Assembly: GCF_009650765.1 (NCBI RefSeq)
Contig: NZ_CP045740.1
Coordinates: forward strand, 4,998,001 to 5,062,000
Origin: Streptomyces sp. SUK 48
Lineage (GTDB): Bacteria; Actinomycetota; Actinomycetes; Streptomycetales; Streptomycetaceae
Reading direction: 5' to 3'
Length of the DNA stretch: 64,000 nucleotides
A program made the position numbers and the translations under genes. How positions within the stretch are numbered: the stretch's first letter is position 1; the number at the start of each line of letters is the position of its first letter. Positions 17,073 through 34,174 of this stretch are shown here, in pieces. A model generated the notes under the pieces. That model was not told where the DNA came from. It searched no databases and worked only from the letters and a program-made list of their open reading frames with translations.

Positions 17073-18224
17073 ATGGACCGCCTCGACAACACCGTCCGCC
17101 CCTACGCCTGGGGTTCCGCCACCGCCATCCCGCACCTGCTCGGCGTCGAGCCGACCGGTGAACCCCAGGCGGAGATGTGGATGGGCGCCCACCCCGGCGC
17201 CCCCTCGCGCACCGCGCGCGGCACGCTCGCCGAGGTGATCGACGCCGACCCGGAGCGCGAACTGGGCAAGGAGGCGGTGGTCAGGTTCGGCCCCCGCCTG
17301 CCCTTCCTGCTGAAGATCCTCGCCGCCGGCGCGCCCCTGTCCCTCCAGGTGCACCCCGATCTGGAGCAGGCCAGGGAGGGTTACGAGGACGAGGAGCGCA
17401 GAGGCGTCCCGATCGACGCGCCGCACCGCAACTACAAGGACGCCAACCACAAGCCCGAACTGATCTGCGCCCTCACCGAGTTCGACGGCCTGTGCGGCTT
17501 CCGCGAGCCCGCCCGGGCCGCCGCACTGCTCGCCGGTCTCGGCGTCGACTCCCTCAAGCCGTACGTCGATCTCCTGGGCGCCCGCCCCGAGGAAGCGGCC
17601 CTGCGCGAGGTCCTCACCGCGATCCTCTCCGCGGACCGCGACGCCATGGCCCGCACGGTCGCCGAGGCCACCGCCGCCTGCGCCCGCCTGGGCGGCGACT
17701 ACGCCCCGTACGCCGGCCTCGCCCACCACTTCCCCGGCGACCCCGGCGTCATCGCGGCCATGCTGCTCAACCACGTCCGGCTCCAGCCCGGCGAGGCCCT
17801 GTTCCTGGGCGCCGGCGTCCCGCACGCCTATCTCGACGGCCTGGGCGTCGAGATCATGGCCAACTCCGACAACGTCCTTCGCTGCGGTCTGACCCCCAAA
17901 CACGTCGACGTGCCCGAACTCCTGCGCGTCGTCCGCTTCGAGGCGGGCGACCCCGGTGTCCTGCGGCCCGAGGCCACCCCCGACGGCGAAGAGGTCTACG
18001 AGACGCCGATCGACGAGTTCCGGCTCTCCCGGTACGTCCTGGCCGAGGGCGGCACCGCCCACGACCTCACCCGGGACACCCCGCAGATCCTGCTGTGCAC
18101 GGCCGGCTCCGTCCGCGCGGGCGGGCACGAACTGGGCCCGGGGCAGTCGGTGTTCGTCCCCGCGGGCGACGAGGCCGAGATCTCCGGCGCGGGCACGGTC
18201 TTCCGCGCCACCGTCCGCGTCTGA
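17073..18224 (+). CDS. manA: Mannose-6-phosphate isomerase, class I
   Basis: This 383-residue zinc enzyme interconverts fructose-6-phosphate and mannose-6-phosphate. PLSLQVHPD supplies the Gln and His zinc ligands, NHKPELICAL the Glu, and GVPHAYLDGLGVEIMANSDNV spans the final His and the conserved cupin block; these are the standard type I PMI signatures. It closes the manB cluster, about 135 bp after the SIS gene. With ManB it feeds GDP-mannose synthesis. Confidence 0.94.
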   Translation: MDRLDNTVRPYAWGSATAIPHLLGVEPTGEPQAEMWMGAHPGAPSRTARGTLAEVIDADPERELGKEAVVRFGPRLPFLLKILAAGAPLSLQVHPDLEQAREGYEDEERRGVPIDAPHRNYKDANHKPELICALTEFDGLCGFREPARAAALLAGLGVDSLKPYVDLLGARPEEAALREVLTAILSADRDAMARTVAEATAACARLGGDYAPYAGLAHHFPGDPGVIAAMLLNHVRLQPGEALFLGAGVPHAYLDGLGVEIMANSDNVLRCGLTPKHVDVPELLRVVRFEAGDPGVLRPEATPDGEEVYETPIDEFRLSRYVLAEGGTAHDLTRDTPQILLCTAGSVRAGGHELGPGQSVFVPAGDEAEISGAGTVFRATVRV

Positions 18225-18353
18225 CCGATCGTATGACCGAGGCTGTGGATACCTGACGCGTCGGGGCCCGGCCGGGCTGCAACAATGGCCCACCGGCAAA
18301 GGCCGGGCAAAGGCGCAGAGACCGAGCAGAGACCGAAGGGACAACGCGGACAC

Positions 18354-19334
18354 ATGAGCGCGTCAGGCGGAACCAGGGCGATCGTGGCGGCACTCGGCGC
18401 CAACCTCGCGATCGCGGCATCGAAGTTCGTGGCGTTCGCCTTCAGCGGCTCGTCCTCGATGCTCGCCGAGGGCGTCCACTCGCTCGCCGACTCCGGGAAC
18501 CAGTTCCTGCTGCTCGTCGGCGGCAAGAAGGCCCAGCGCGAGGCCACTCCGCAGCACCCCTTCGGCTACGGACGCGAGCGGTACATCTACGCCTTCCTCG
18601 TCTCGATCGTCCTCTTCTCCGTCGGCGGCATGTTCGCCATCTACGAGGGCTACGAGAAGGTCTCCCACCCCCACGCCCTGGAGAACTGGTACTGGCCGGT
18701 GGGCGTCCTCATCTTCGCGATCCTCGCCGAGGGCTTCTCCTTCCGCACCGCGATCAAGGAGTCCAAGGAGCTGCGCGGCTCGCTGTCCTGGTCGCAGTTC
18801 ATCCGCCGCGCCAAGGCTCCCGAGCTGCCCGTCGTCCTGCTGGAGGACTTCGGCGCGCTCATCGGTCTCGTCCTCGCCCTCGGCGGCGTCGGCCTCTCCC
18901 TGCTCACCGGCGACGGCGTCTGGGACGGCGTCGGCACCATCTGCATCGGTGTCCTGCTCGTCTGCATCGCCCTGGTCCTGGCCGCCGAGACCAAGTCGCT
19001 GCTGCTGGGCGAGGCGGCCGGCCTCGACGTGATCAAGAAGATCGAGGCCGCGACCGTCGACGGCGCCTCCGTCACCCGCATCATCCACATGCGCACCCTC
19101 CACCTCGGCCCCGAGGAACTGCTGGTCGCCGCCAAGATCGCGGTACGGCACGACGACACCGCCGCCGAGGTCGCCGCCGCCATCGACGCCGCCGAGGACC
19201 GGATCCGCACCGCCGTCCCGATCGCCCGTGTGATCTACCTCGAACCCGACATCTACAGCGAGGCCGAGGCCGCCAAGGGCCCGGACCCGCTGGCGACCCC
19301 CGGCGGCCCGAACCCGCACGTCGACGGCCACTGA
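18354..19334 (+). CDS. Cation diffusion facilitator (CDF) metal transporter
   Basis: The predicted 326-residue membrane protein has six hydrophobic helices. GVHSLADSGNQFLLL in the second helix and LLEDFGALIGLVLALGGVG in the fifth hold the His/Asp metal-site residues of CDF proteins, and the C-terminal cytoplasmic domain (residues about 220-310) has the usual ferredoxin-like pattern. It likely exports Zn2+, Fe2+ or Mn2+ by proton exchange; the specificity is not evident. I chose the ATG at 18354 because the conserved first helix follows it directly. Confidence 0.88.
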   Translation: MSASGGTRAIVAALGANLAIAASKFVAFAFSGSSSMLAEGVHSLADSGNQFLLLVGGKKAQREATPQHPFGYGRERYIYAFLVSIVLFSVGGMFAIYEGYEKVSHPHALENWYWPVGVLIFAILAEGFSFRTAIKESKELRGSLSWSQFIRRAKAPELPVVLLEDFGALIGLVLALGGVGLSLLTGDGVWDGVGTICIGVLLVCIALVLAAETKSLLLGEAAGLDVIKKIEAATVDGASVTRIIHMRTLHLGPEELLVAAKIAVRHDDTAAEVAAAIDAAEDRIRTAVPIARVIYLEPDIYSEAEAAKGPDPLATPGGPNPHVDGH

Positions 19335-19469
19335 CCCGGCGCCGCCCGCCCCGCCCCGGACCGCGCGGCCGCCTCGGATACGGCTTGAACCATGCGGACG
19401 CGGACTGTGGGCGATCCAGCGGTCCGGTGTAGCTTGGGACGGAGCCAGACGTCGCTGCTGATGGCGGTC

Positions 19470-19493
19470 GGGCGGTCCCACCACGGACCGTCC
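19470..19493 (+). promoter_or_regulatory. Stem-loop in the ahcY leader
   Basis: GGGCGGTCC pairs with GGACCGTCC (one G-U) around the loop CACCAC, in the roughly 300-bp non-coding stretch before ahcY. I see no match to known SAM or SAH riboswitch consensus, so its role is open. Confidence 0.4.
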
Positions 19494-19633
19494 GAGGGAG
19501 AGAGGGCCTCCGACGGACTGCGCTGCGCGCACGTGGGCATGCCTGTGTCCTCTTCCCGGGCATCCGTATGTCCGCCGCCGCGCAGACCGGCCGTACCCAC
19601 CCTCGCCCCTATATTTCCGAGGAGCAGCTCGCA

Positions 19634-21091
<1,458 letters not shown>

Positions 21092-21134
21092 CCGCCCCCG
21101 AGCCGCGTCACCGCGTCTCGGCCAGGTCCGCAGA

Positions 21135-21173
21135 GGCAGGCCCCCGCACCCCCGTGCCGGGGGCCTGCCCCTT
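21135..21173 (+). terminator. ahcY terminator
   Basis: GGCAGGCCCCCGCAC pairs with GTGC-C-GGGGGCCTGCC (one bulged C) and is followed by CCTTT, 44 bp after the stop. Confidence 0.75.
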
Positions 21174-21276
21174 TGCGGCCGGTCCGGTCCGGCCCCTCAC
21201 ACACCCGTCCGGCGCTCAACGCCCCGGACCGGCCCACCGCGGCGACGCCCCGAGCCCGTCACGACCCAGGACCCCC

Positions 21277-21888
21277 ATGCCCCGCGGCCGCTATTCGCTC
21301 CACGATCCGCACGATCACACCCCCCTCGGTGAAGAGCACTTCCAGTGCGCCCCCGGCCCGTCCGGCTGGCGCTATGTCTCCCGGCTGACGACCCCCGCAG
21401 GCGACCAGCGCGGTTCGGTCGATCTCGCCCTGGACGACCTCGGCCGTCCCATCCGCCTCGAACTCCACGCGGGCGGCTGGCAGGTACGCGGTGCCGCCCT
21501 CGACGGCGTCACCTGGGTCCGCACGGACCCCACCGGAACCCATGCCACCGAAGGCAATGTGCGCGCCCACGCCTTCACCGGCACGTCCCCCGCGTTCCTC
21601 GTCGCCACCGCTCGTCTGCTGCGCCTCACCCCCTCCTCCGCGACCCGCGTACGACTCGTCGCCCTCACCGAACCGGTCCTCGCCCCCCGCACCGTGGACC
21701 AGTCCTGGGCACTGGTGAACAGCGAAGCACACGCCACTGACAATGGCCCCCTGACCGTGGAGGAATACCAGGTCAGCGCCCTGGAAACGGGCGAGCAGCA
21801 CACCGTCCACATCGCCGGTGACGTGGTCCTGGCCGCGCCCGGGATCGAGCTGGAGGACCTGGAGTCACCGCCCTCGGCGTTCCGCTGA
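21277..21888 (+). CDS. Hypothetical protein
   Basis: I do not recognise this 203-residue protein. It has no signal peptide or membrane segment and looks beta-rich: alternating hydrophobic strands (GSVDLALDDLGRPIRLELHA, GWQVRGAALDGVTWVR) suggest a barrel or lipocalin-like fold. Base composition and codon use fit the neighbours and the frame is clean, so it is a real gene. It is convergent with the RDD gene. Confidence 0.6.
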   Translation: MPRGRYSLHDPHDHTPLGEEHFQCAPGPSGWRYVSRLTTPAGDQRGSVDLALDDLGRPIRLELHAGGWQVRGAALDGVTWVRTDPTGTHATEGNVRAHAFTGTSPAFLVATARLLRLTPSSATRVRLVALTEPVLAPRTVDQSWALVNSEAHATDNGPLTVEEYQVSALETGEQHTVHIAGDVVLAAPGIELEDLESPPSAFR

Positions 21889-21974
21889 GCAGCGGTCGCA
21901 CGCGGTCCGTCCGCCGCGGATGAGCCGGGGACTCTCGCGGGGAAGTCGGCAAGGGCCGCTCTCCGCACGCGGCG

Positions 21975-22940
21975 CTACGCGGGCGGCGCGAACCCGGTCG
22001 CCGGCCGCTCGCCCGGCTGCTCCTTCGGAGCGGGGGCGGGCGCGGCCTGCGGCACGGCGGACGACCCCGGCCGCACCGAGGCCGGCTCCCGGTGCCCGGT
22101 CCAGCGCCCCGCCTCCCTGTCCGCCTCCGCAGTCGGCCCCGCCTCGACCCAGGCGAACGGGGCCCCGCCCGCCACGGAACCGTCCGCATCGAACGACTGC
22201 CGGGCCTGCCGTGCTTCCCGCGACTGCCGCTCGTGCACCACCGCCGCCAGAAAGACGGCCGGAGGAAGATCGACGGGCAGCGGAGCCCCCGTACGCGCCG
22301 CGAGATCACCGGCGAGCCGCCGCGCCATGTCCGACGACACCCCGGGATCCAGCTGCCGCATCCGCGTCAGGTACTGCCGTACGGCCAGCCACAACCCGTC
22401 CGGCACGGCCGACAGATCCAGACCGGTGAACCGCTGCGCGAGATGCGGCGGTGGCGGCGCGACAAGGCCGGTCTGCCCCACCGGGATCCGCTCCCGTACG
22501 ACGAGGGTCCCCGCGAACACGTCCCCGAGCCGCCGCCCCCGCGCCGAGACCAGCGACGCGATGGACGCGACCGTCCCGAACGTCATGAGGATCTCGACCA
22601 CCCCGATCGCACCCCGCACCAGCGCGTGCCGGAACCGGACCGGGCCGCCGTCGTCCCGGACCACCCGGAGCCCCAGCGCCAGCTTCCCGAGCGAACGGCC
22701 GTGGCTCAGCGTCTCCACCGCGATCGGCACACCGACGGGCACCAGCAGGAACGTCGCGATGCCCAGCGCCGTCCGCGCGGCATCGTCCAGGGAGGACGTC
22801 GTCGCCACGAGCACCATGGTGACCGCGACGTACGCGACCATCGCCGCCGCCAGGTCGAGCAGCACGGCCAACGCCCTGCTCGGAAACTTCGCGGGCAGCA
22901 GTTCGAGCGCCACCGCCTCGCCGGTCACCAGCTCGCTCAC
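21975..22940 (-). CDS. RDD family membrane protein
   Basis: The predicted 321-residue protein has an RDD domain at residues about 15-160: AVLLDLAAAMVAYVAV holds the first R..D signature helix, then LSHGRSLGKLALGLRVVRDD and RRLGDVFAGTLVV. It has two to four membrane helices and a Pro/Ala-rich C-terminal half. I chose GTG at 22940 with GGAAGG upstream. It is divergent from the SpoIIM-like gene; the pair is part of a neighbourhood with MoxR and DUF58 genes found across actinobacteria. Function unknown. Confidence 0.83.
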   Translation of the reverse strand: MSELVTGEAVALELLPAKFPSRALAVLLDLAAAMVAYVAVTMVLVATTSSLDDAARTALGIATFLLVPVGVPIAVETLSHGRSLGKLALGLRVVRDDGGPVRFRHALVRGAIGVVEILMTFGTVASIASLVSARGRRLGDVFAGTLVVRERIPVGQTGLVAPPPPHLAQRFTGLDLSAVPDGLWLAVRQYLTRMRQLDPGVSSDMARRLAGDLAARTGAPLPVDLPPAVFLAAVVHERQSREARQARQSFDADGSVAGGAPFAWVEAGPTAEADREAGRWTGHREPASVRPGSSAVPQAAPAPAPKEQPGERPATGFAPPA

Positions 22941-23084
22941 GCCCGCCCGTCCTTCCCCTGATCCGCCCCTGGGCGGCAAGTCTGCCAAGCTGTGGGCGCG
23001 TTGCGCGCCGGTAGGACAAGCTGACAGCAAACACGATCATCGACGACGATCAGTCGGCGACCGCCCGAGGAGCAGGCAGACCCG

Positions 23085-24092
23085 ATGGACCTGGACGTCT
23101 TCGTCTCCGCACACCGAGCCGAATGGGACCGCCTCGACGCCCTGCTCAGCCGCCGGCGCCGTCTCGACGGAGCCGAGGCCGACGAACTCGTCACCCTGTA
23201 CCAGCGCACCGCGACCCACCTCTCGCTGATCCAGTCCAGCGCACCCGACCCGCAGCTCACCGGACGGCTCAGCCAGCTCGTCGCCCGCGCGCGCGGCGCC
23301 GTCACCGGTGCCCGCACCGCGTCCTGGCGCGATGTGACCGGCTTCCTGACCCGCGGTTTCCCGGCGGCCGTCTACCGCGCGCGCCGCTGGTGGATCCCCA
23401 CGGCGCTGGTCTCCACGGCCATCGCGATCCTGCTGGGCTGGTGGATCGGCGCGCACCCGGAGGTGCAGGCATCCATCGCGGCCCCCGCCCAGCTGCGCCA
23501 GATGACGCGCCCCGGCGGCGAGTACGAGACCTACTACTCCAGCCACCCGGCGGCCTCCTTCGCGGCCCAGGTCTGGACGAACAACGCCGAGGCGGCCGCG
23601 ATGTGCCTGGTCCTGGGCATCTTCCTCGGCCTGCCGGTCCTGTGGATCCTCTTCGAGAACATGCTCAATCTCGGTGTCGGCTTCGGTCTGATGTCCTCCG
23701 CCGGCCGGCTCGACACCTTCCTCGGTCTGGTGCTGCCGCACGGGCTGCTGGAACTGACCGCGGTCTTCGTCGCCGCCGGTACGGGCCTGCGCCTGGGCTG
23801 GACCCTCATCGACCCGGGCCCCCGCACCCGGCGCGCCGCGCTCGCGGAGGAGGGGCGGTCCGCGATGGGCATGGCGATCGGTCTCGCCCTGGTCCTCTTC
23901 GTCTCCGGCGCCATCGAAGGCTTCGTGACACCGTCCGGACTGCCCACCTGGGCCCGTATCGGAATCGGTGTCGTGGCCGAGGGGGTGTTCCTGACGTACG
24001 TCTACGTCCTCGGGGGACGCGCGGCACGAGAGGGCGAGACGGGTGATCTCGACGCCGCGGACCGCAGTTCCTCCGTGCCCACCGCCGCCTGA
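23085..24092 (+). CDS. Stage II sporulation protein M-like membrane protein
   Basis: This 335-residue protein of the SpoIIM/DUF95 family has a cytoplasmic helical N-terminus to about residue 95, a basic segment (RARRWW), then about five membrane helices (VSTAIAILLGWWIGA, AAMCLVLGIFLGLPVLWILF, LPHGLLELTAVFVAAG and others). The LPHGxxEL motif is characteristic of the family. In Bacillus SpoIIM helps peptidoglycan remodelling during engulfment; in actinobacteria the role is unknown. It ends just before the rRNA promoter region. Confidence 0.85.
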   Translation: MDLDVFVSAHRAEWDRLDALLSRRRRLDGAEADELVTLYQRTATHLSLIQSSAPDPQLTGRLSQLVARARGAVTGARTASWRDVTGFLTRGFPAAVYRARRWWIPTALVSTAIAILLGWWIGAHPEVQASIAAPAQLRQMTRPGGEYETYYSSHPAASFAAQVWTNNAEAAAMCLVLGIFLGLPVLWILFENMLNLGVGFGLMSSAGRLDTFLGLVLPHGLLELTAVFVAAGTGLRLGWTLIDPGPRTRRAALAEEGRSAMGMAIGLALVLFVSGAIEGFVTPSGLPTWARIGIGVVAEGVFLTYVYVLGGRAAREGETGDLDAADRSSSVPTAA

Positions 24093-24144
24093 TGTGCGTC
24101 CGGCCCTTCTGAGCTGCTAGTCTCCTCTTCGCCCACAAGAGCCG

Positions 24145-24173
24145 TTGACACGGGTCGCGTGGGGAGGTAGATT
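24145..24173 (+). promoter_or_regulatory. rRNA operon promoter P1
   Basis: A consensus -35 TTGACA (24145-24150) and -10 TAGATT (24168-24173) are separated by 17 bp, about 470 bp upstream of 16S. This is a near-perfect vegetative sigma (HrdB) promoter. Confidence 0.85.
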
Positions 24174-24191
24174 CAAACAGTTGCCTAGAAC

Positions 24192-24220
24192 TGGACACGT
24201 CCGGTGGCGACCGCTAGACT
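24192..24220 (+). promoter_or_regulatory. rRNA operon promoter P2
   Basis: TGGACA (24192-24197) and TAGACT (24215-24220) have a 17-bp spacer, immediately downstream of P1. Streptomyces rrn operons usually carry several tandem promoters. Confidence 0.7.
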
Positions 24221-24313
24221 CTACTAGCTTCCAAGAAGTCGCTGTCGACATTCAAAAGAAGCATCCTCCCGATTAACTCAGAAATGAGCGGCCGGTCAGA
24301 CCGGCCAAGAACT

Positions 24314-24406
24314 TCTGATAAAGTCGGAACCGCCGGAAAGGGAAACGCGAAAGCGGAAACCTGGAAAGCGCCGAGGAAATCGGATCGAGAAAAGATCTGA
24401 TAGAGT
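24314..24406 (+). promoter_or_regulatory. Further rRNA promoter elements (P3/P4 candidates)
   Basis: Two near-copies of CTGATARAGTCGGAA contain the -10-like hexamers TAAAGT (24319-24324) and TAGAGT (24401-24406). Their -35 regions are poor, as reported for downstream rrn promoters in streptomycetes. Confidence 0.5.
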
Positions 24407-24470
24407 CGGAAACACGAAGGGAAGCCCGGAGGAAAGCCCGAGAGGGTGAGTACAAAGGAAGCGACCGTTC

Positions 24471-24500
24471 CTTGAGAACTCAACAGCGTGCCAAAAGTCA
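24471..24500 (+). promoter_or_regulatory. boxA-like antitermination region before 16S
   Basis: CTTGAGAACTCAACAGCGTG closely resembles the actinobacterial rrn boxA region. A related TTTGAGAACTGCACAGTG recurs in the 16S-23S spacer at 26456-26473. Confidence 0.55.
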
Positions 24501-24646
24501 ACGCCAGATATGTTGATACCCCGTCTCCGGTCATCACGACCGGGACGTGGTTCCTTTGAAATAAACACAGCGAGGACGCTGTGAACGGTCGGACTATTCC
24601 TCCGACCGTTCCGCTCTCCAACGTGTCACCGGATTACCGGTAAACA

Positions 24647-29607
<4,961 letters not shown>

Positions 29608-29677
29608 AGTTGCTCGCGTCCACTGTGTTGGTTCTGAAACCACGAACAACCAAAGTGCCGGTTGTCAGTTTCATAGT

Positions 29678-29797
29678 GTTTCGGTGGTTATAGCGTTAGG
29701 GAAACGCCCGGTTACATTTCGAACCCGGAAGCTAAGCCTTTCAGCGCCGATGGTACTGCAGGGGGGACCCTGTGGGAGAGTAGGACGCCGCCGAACA
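29678..29797 (+). rRNA. rrf: 5S ribosomal RNA
   Basis: The 120-nt gene begins GTTTCGGTGGTTATAGCG and contains the conserved CGAACCCGGAAGCTAAG and GGTACTGCAGGGGGGACCC segments. The 5' and 3' ends pair as the 5S helix I. It is the last gene of the rrn operon. Confidence 0.95.
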
Positions 29798-29810
29798 ATT
29801 TTTAGGGAGA

Positions 29811-29837
29811 CCCCCGCACCATTGGTGCGGGGGTTTT
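29811..29837 (+). terminator. rRNA operon terminator
   Basis: A perfect 10-bp stem CCCCCGCACC / GGTGCGGGGG with loop ATT is followed by TTTT, 14 bp after 5S. It is a textbook intrinsic terminator. Confidence 0.93.
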
Positions 29838-29898
29838 CTGCGTTCAGGAGCGTTTTTTCAGGGTGGGAGCACCCCGAAGGGCGGCGAATCGGCGGCTA

Positions 29899-31208
29899 CT
29901 ACAGCCGACCCGCCGCCTTCAGAGCCAGGTACGCGTCCGCCAGAGCCGGTGCCAGATTGTCCGGAGTCGCGTCGACCACCGTGACGCCGTGCCGGCGCAA
30001 CGTGTCCGCGGTGCGCTGACGTTCGTTCTGCGCCTGAGCCGCCGCCGCGGCCTCGTACACCGACTCCACGCTGCCCCGGGCCGTCGCCATCCGGGCGATG
30101 TACGGGTCGGCCACCGCGGCGACCAGGACCGTATGACGGTGCGTGAGCTGGGGGAGCACCGGGAGCAGCCCCTGCTCCACCGGTGCCGCGTCCAGCGTCG
30201 TGAGCAGGACGATCAGAGAACGCCGAGGGGCCGTGCGCAGGGCCATGGAGGTCAGGCCCCGGCTGTCGGTCTCCACGAGCTCCGGGTCGAGCGTGGCCAT
30301 CGCGTCGACGAGGGAGGGCAGCAGCTCGTTGGCGGAGCGGCCCTGGACCAAGGCGCGTGCCCTGCGGTCGTAGGCGAGCAGATCCACGCGGTCGCCGGCC
30401 CGGGAGGCGAGCGCCGCGAGCAGCAGCGCCGCGTCCATGGCGGCGTCCAGCCGAGGGGCGTCGCCCACCCGGCCGGCCGAGGTGCGGCCGGTGTCCAGCA
30501 CGAGAAGGATGTGGCGGTCGCGTTCGGGCCGCCAGGTGCGCACCGCGACCGTGCTCTGCCGGGCGGTGGCCCGCCAGTCGATCGAACGGGTGTCGTCGCC
30601 GGGGACGTACTCGCGAAGGCTGTCGAATTCCGTTCCCTCACCGCGCGTCAAAACGCTTGTACGACCGTCGAGTTCACGCAATCGAGCGAGTTTCGACGGA
30701 AGATGCTTTCGGCTCGTGAACGGGGGCAGAACCCGTACAGACCAGGGCACCCGATGGGCGCCCTGGCGGGAGAATAGCCCGAGGGGGCCGTAGGAGCGGA
30801 TCGTCACACGGTCGGCCTGGCGGTCGCCCCGGCGGGTGGGACGCAGCCGGGTGGTGACCCGCCTGCGCTCACCTGGAGGCACGGTCAGCCGGTGCCGGGA
30901 CGACTCGACCTCCGTCCCGGGCAGCCAGCTGCTGGGCGGCCAGCCGTCCCGGAGCTTCGCCCGCAGGACCCGGCGCGACGGGTTGGCGACCGTGAGCGTC
31001 ACTTCGGCGCTCTCACCGAGCCGGGCGGTGGTGTCGCCCGAGCGGTTCAGGACCAGGCGTCGTACGGGCGCGGCCAGCGCGAAGTCACAGGCGCAGGCCA
31101 GGGCGAGCGGGCCGTTGACCGCGAGGATGCCCGTCCAGCCCGGCTCCAGAATGCCGACCGGGAGGGAGCCGAGCGCCGCGAGCAGGGCGGCGCGTCCGGT
31201 GAGCGCCA

Positions 31209-31209
<1 letters not shown>
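29899..31209 (-). CDS. DUF58 domain protein
   Basis: This 436-residue protein has two N-terminal hydrophobic stretches (residues about 5-50), then a DUF58 domain whose hallmark GDDTRSIDWRATARQ lies at about residues 208-222, followed by a von Willebrand A-like fold (HILLVLDTGRTSAG). DUF58 proteins partner MoxR ATPases as chaperone-like complexes. Its ATG overlaps the moxR stop. It is the last gene of a five-gene minus-strand operon and converges on the rRNA operon. Confidence 0.88.
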
Positions 31210-32197
<988 letters not shown>

Positions 32198-32201
<4 letters not shown>

Positions 32202-33391
32202 GAACGGCGTACCTCTCTTTCGAGGGCGTCGAGTTGGTCGGTGAGTGCGATGAGGGCCGTGTCGTCGCCGGGTGGTGGCCCGAACAGCAGGGGCCGCATG
32301 TCCCGTCCGTCGCCGGTGAGATGGGCGGACAGCGCGGGGAGCAGTGCTTCGGGCGTGTGCGCCTGGGCGACGGGCACCCCGACGAGCGGTGCGAGGCGGG
32401 TGCGGGCGGCGGAGCGCAGCGCGGCGGCGGCGCGGTCGCGGGCGGCGGCCTTGCGGTAGAGGCGGGCGCGGCCTTCGGCGGTCTCGGAGGCGCGGATCGC
32501 GACGGGGAGCCGTTCGGGCACCAGGGGTCCGAAGCGGCGTCCCCGCCAGAAGGCGGCCAGCACGGCCGCGATGAACAGCTGGAGGGTGGCCCAGGACCAG
32601 CCCGAGGGGATCAGGTCGAAGAAGCTCTTGTCGTCGCCGGCGGCGGGGGCGTCGGACAGCGAGGGGAGGTACCAGACCAGATGGGGGCGGGAGCCGAGGA
32701 GTTGCAGGGCGAGCGAGGCGTTGCCCCGCTGGTCGAGGCGGTCGTTGTAGAGGATGTCGGGCGCGCCGAGCACAACGGTGTCGCCTCCGGATGCGGCCGG
32801 GACGCGCAGCAGGGTGGCGAGCCGTGCGCTCGGGTAGCAGGAGTCGGCGTCGAGCCGGGTGGTGGTGTAGCGGACGCCGCCGGTGTCGGCGGTGCCCGCG
32901 CGCCGGGCCTCGGGCAGGGCGCAGGCGGGGGCCAGGGCGGAGCCGAGGCTGTCGGCGGGGTCGGCGCTGACTCCGGGGGCGAGCCGGCCGATGGACCAGC
33001 CGCTCGCCGCGACGAGGACGGTGCGGCCGCCGGAGTGGGCGGTCGCCCGGCGCAGTTCGCTCTGCTGGCCGTCGGTGAGCCGGTCGGGGACGGCGACCAG
33101 GAGGGTGGTGTCGGGGCCCGCGGCGGCGCGGGCGGCGCTCAGGGTGGTGACCACGCGCGTGGTGACCCCCCGGTCGGCCAGCAACTGGGCGACGGCGCGG
33201 CTGCCGTAGGGGTCGGCGGAGCGCGGGTCCAGTCGGCCGTGCCGCTCGGTGGACCGTACGGCGGCCATGGCGACGGCCGCGGCCAGCAGCAGTACGACGG
33301 CGAGGACGATGCCTCGGGTCCGGGTCCACACGGTGCGGGCCGTGGGCGCGGTGGAGGTGGCGGCGGTCGGTGCCGCGGCCTCGGTGGTCAC
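32198..33391 (-). CDS. DUF4350 domain membrane protein
   Basis: The predicted 397-residue protein starts with GTG at 33391 in a GTGA overlap with the upstream stop. One helix at about residues 23-42 (IVLAVVLLLAAAVAMAAV) is followed by the DUF4350 domain (DPRSADPYGSRAVAQLLADR, RGVTTRVVTTLSAARAAAGP), and a second helix lies at about 265-285 (WATLQLFIAAVLAAFW). The domain is related to class I glutamine amidotransferase-like folds and probably lies outside the membrane. It is known to me only as a member of MoxR operons. Confidence 0.85.
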
Positions 33392-34170
33392 TCGGCGGCC
33401 CCCCGGCTGCTGCTGTGGGCCGTTATGGCCGCGCTGTCGGCGTGGGCGGGCCTGGTGCGTTCCAGGTCGCGGTCGAGTTCGGCGAGCCGCTGGTACGACT
33501 CCTCGCTCGCGGCGCGTCCGCCGTATGTCACGTCGTCGAACTCCCGGGCGGCGGCGCGCAGTCGGCCGGTGTGCGCGGGCAGGGCGCGGCCGGCCTCGGC
33601 GGCGGCCTCGTCGGCGGTGCGACCCGGCCGGATGTCGAGCACGGTGCGCTCCTCCAGGGAGCGGACGACGGCGCGCATGCGTTCCTGGACGGCCTGGCTC
33701 CAGTGGCTCTGGGCCGCGTGCGCCTCGGCGGCCGCGCGGTGTTCGGCGGCGCTGCGCGGGCCGTCGTCGAACAGGACGGCGGCGGTGCGGGCCGGGCGGC
33801 GGCGCGGGGTGCCCAGGCGCCACCACAGGGCGGCCAGGACGGCGAGGACGAAGAGGATCACGACCAGGAGGCCGACCGCGCCGCCGGGGGTCGGTCCCGC
33901 GGCGCTGCCGAACAGGTCGTCGAGCCAGTTCCAGAACGCCTTCAGGGCGCGCTCGAACAGGCCGGGGTCGTTCTCGTGGTACATGCGCTTGGCCAGTTCG
34001 CGCCGGGCCGCCTCGCGGGCGGGGTCGCGCGGGACGGTCACCGGTGGTGTGTCACCGGGGCCGCCGGCCGCGAGGACGGACGTGCCCGAGGCGCGCAGTA
34101 AGCCGTGTACGACTGTGGCCACGGCGCCGGGCGAACCCGGCGCCGTGGACGATCCCCCCGTGAAGAGCAC
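33388..34170 (-). CDS. DUF4129 domain membrane protein
   Basis: The predicted product has 260 residues from GTG at 34170, 4 bp after the stop of the upstream gene; a longer start at 34233 would overlap that gene and looks less likely. It has an N-terminal hydrophobic segment, a middle helix (GAVGLLVVILFVLAVLAALWW, shown here as one 21-residue block split by family boundaries: LLVVILFVLAVLAALWW), and a C-terminal helical DUF4129 domain (AQSHWSQAVQERMRAVVRSL and TYGGRAASEESYQRLAELD). DUF4129 is often fused to transglutaminase-like proteins; alone its role is unknown. Confidence 0.8.
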   Translation of the reverse strand: MLFTGGSSTAPGSPGAVATVVHGLLRASGTSVLAAGGPGDTPPVTVPRDPAREAARRELAKRMYHENDPGLFERALKAFWNWLDDLFGSAAGPTPGGAVGLLVVILFVLAVLAALWWRLGTPRRRPARTAAVLFDDGPRSAAEHRAAAEAHAAQSHWSQAVQERMRAVVRSLEERTVLDIRPGRTADEAAAEAGRALPAHTGRLRAAAREFDDVTYGGRAASEESYQRLAELDRDLERTRPAHADSAAITAHSSSRGAAE

Positions 34171-34174
34171 CCGG

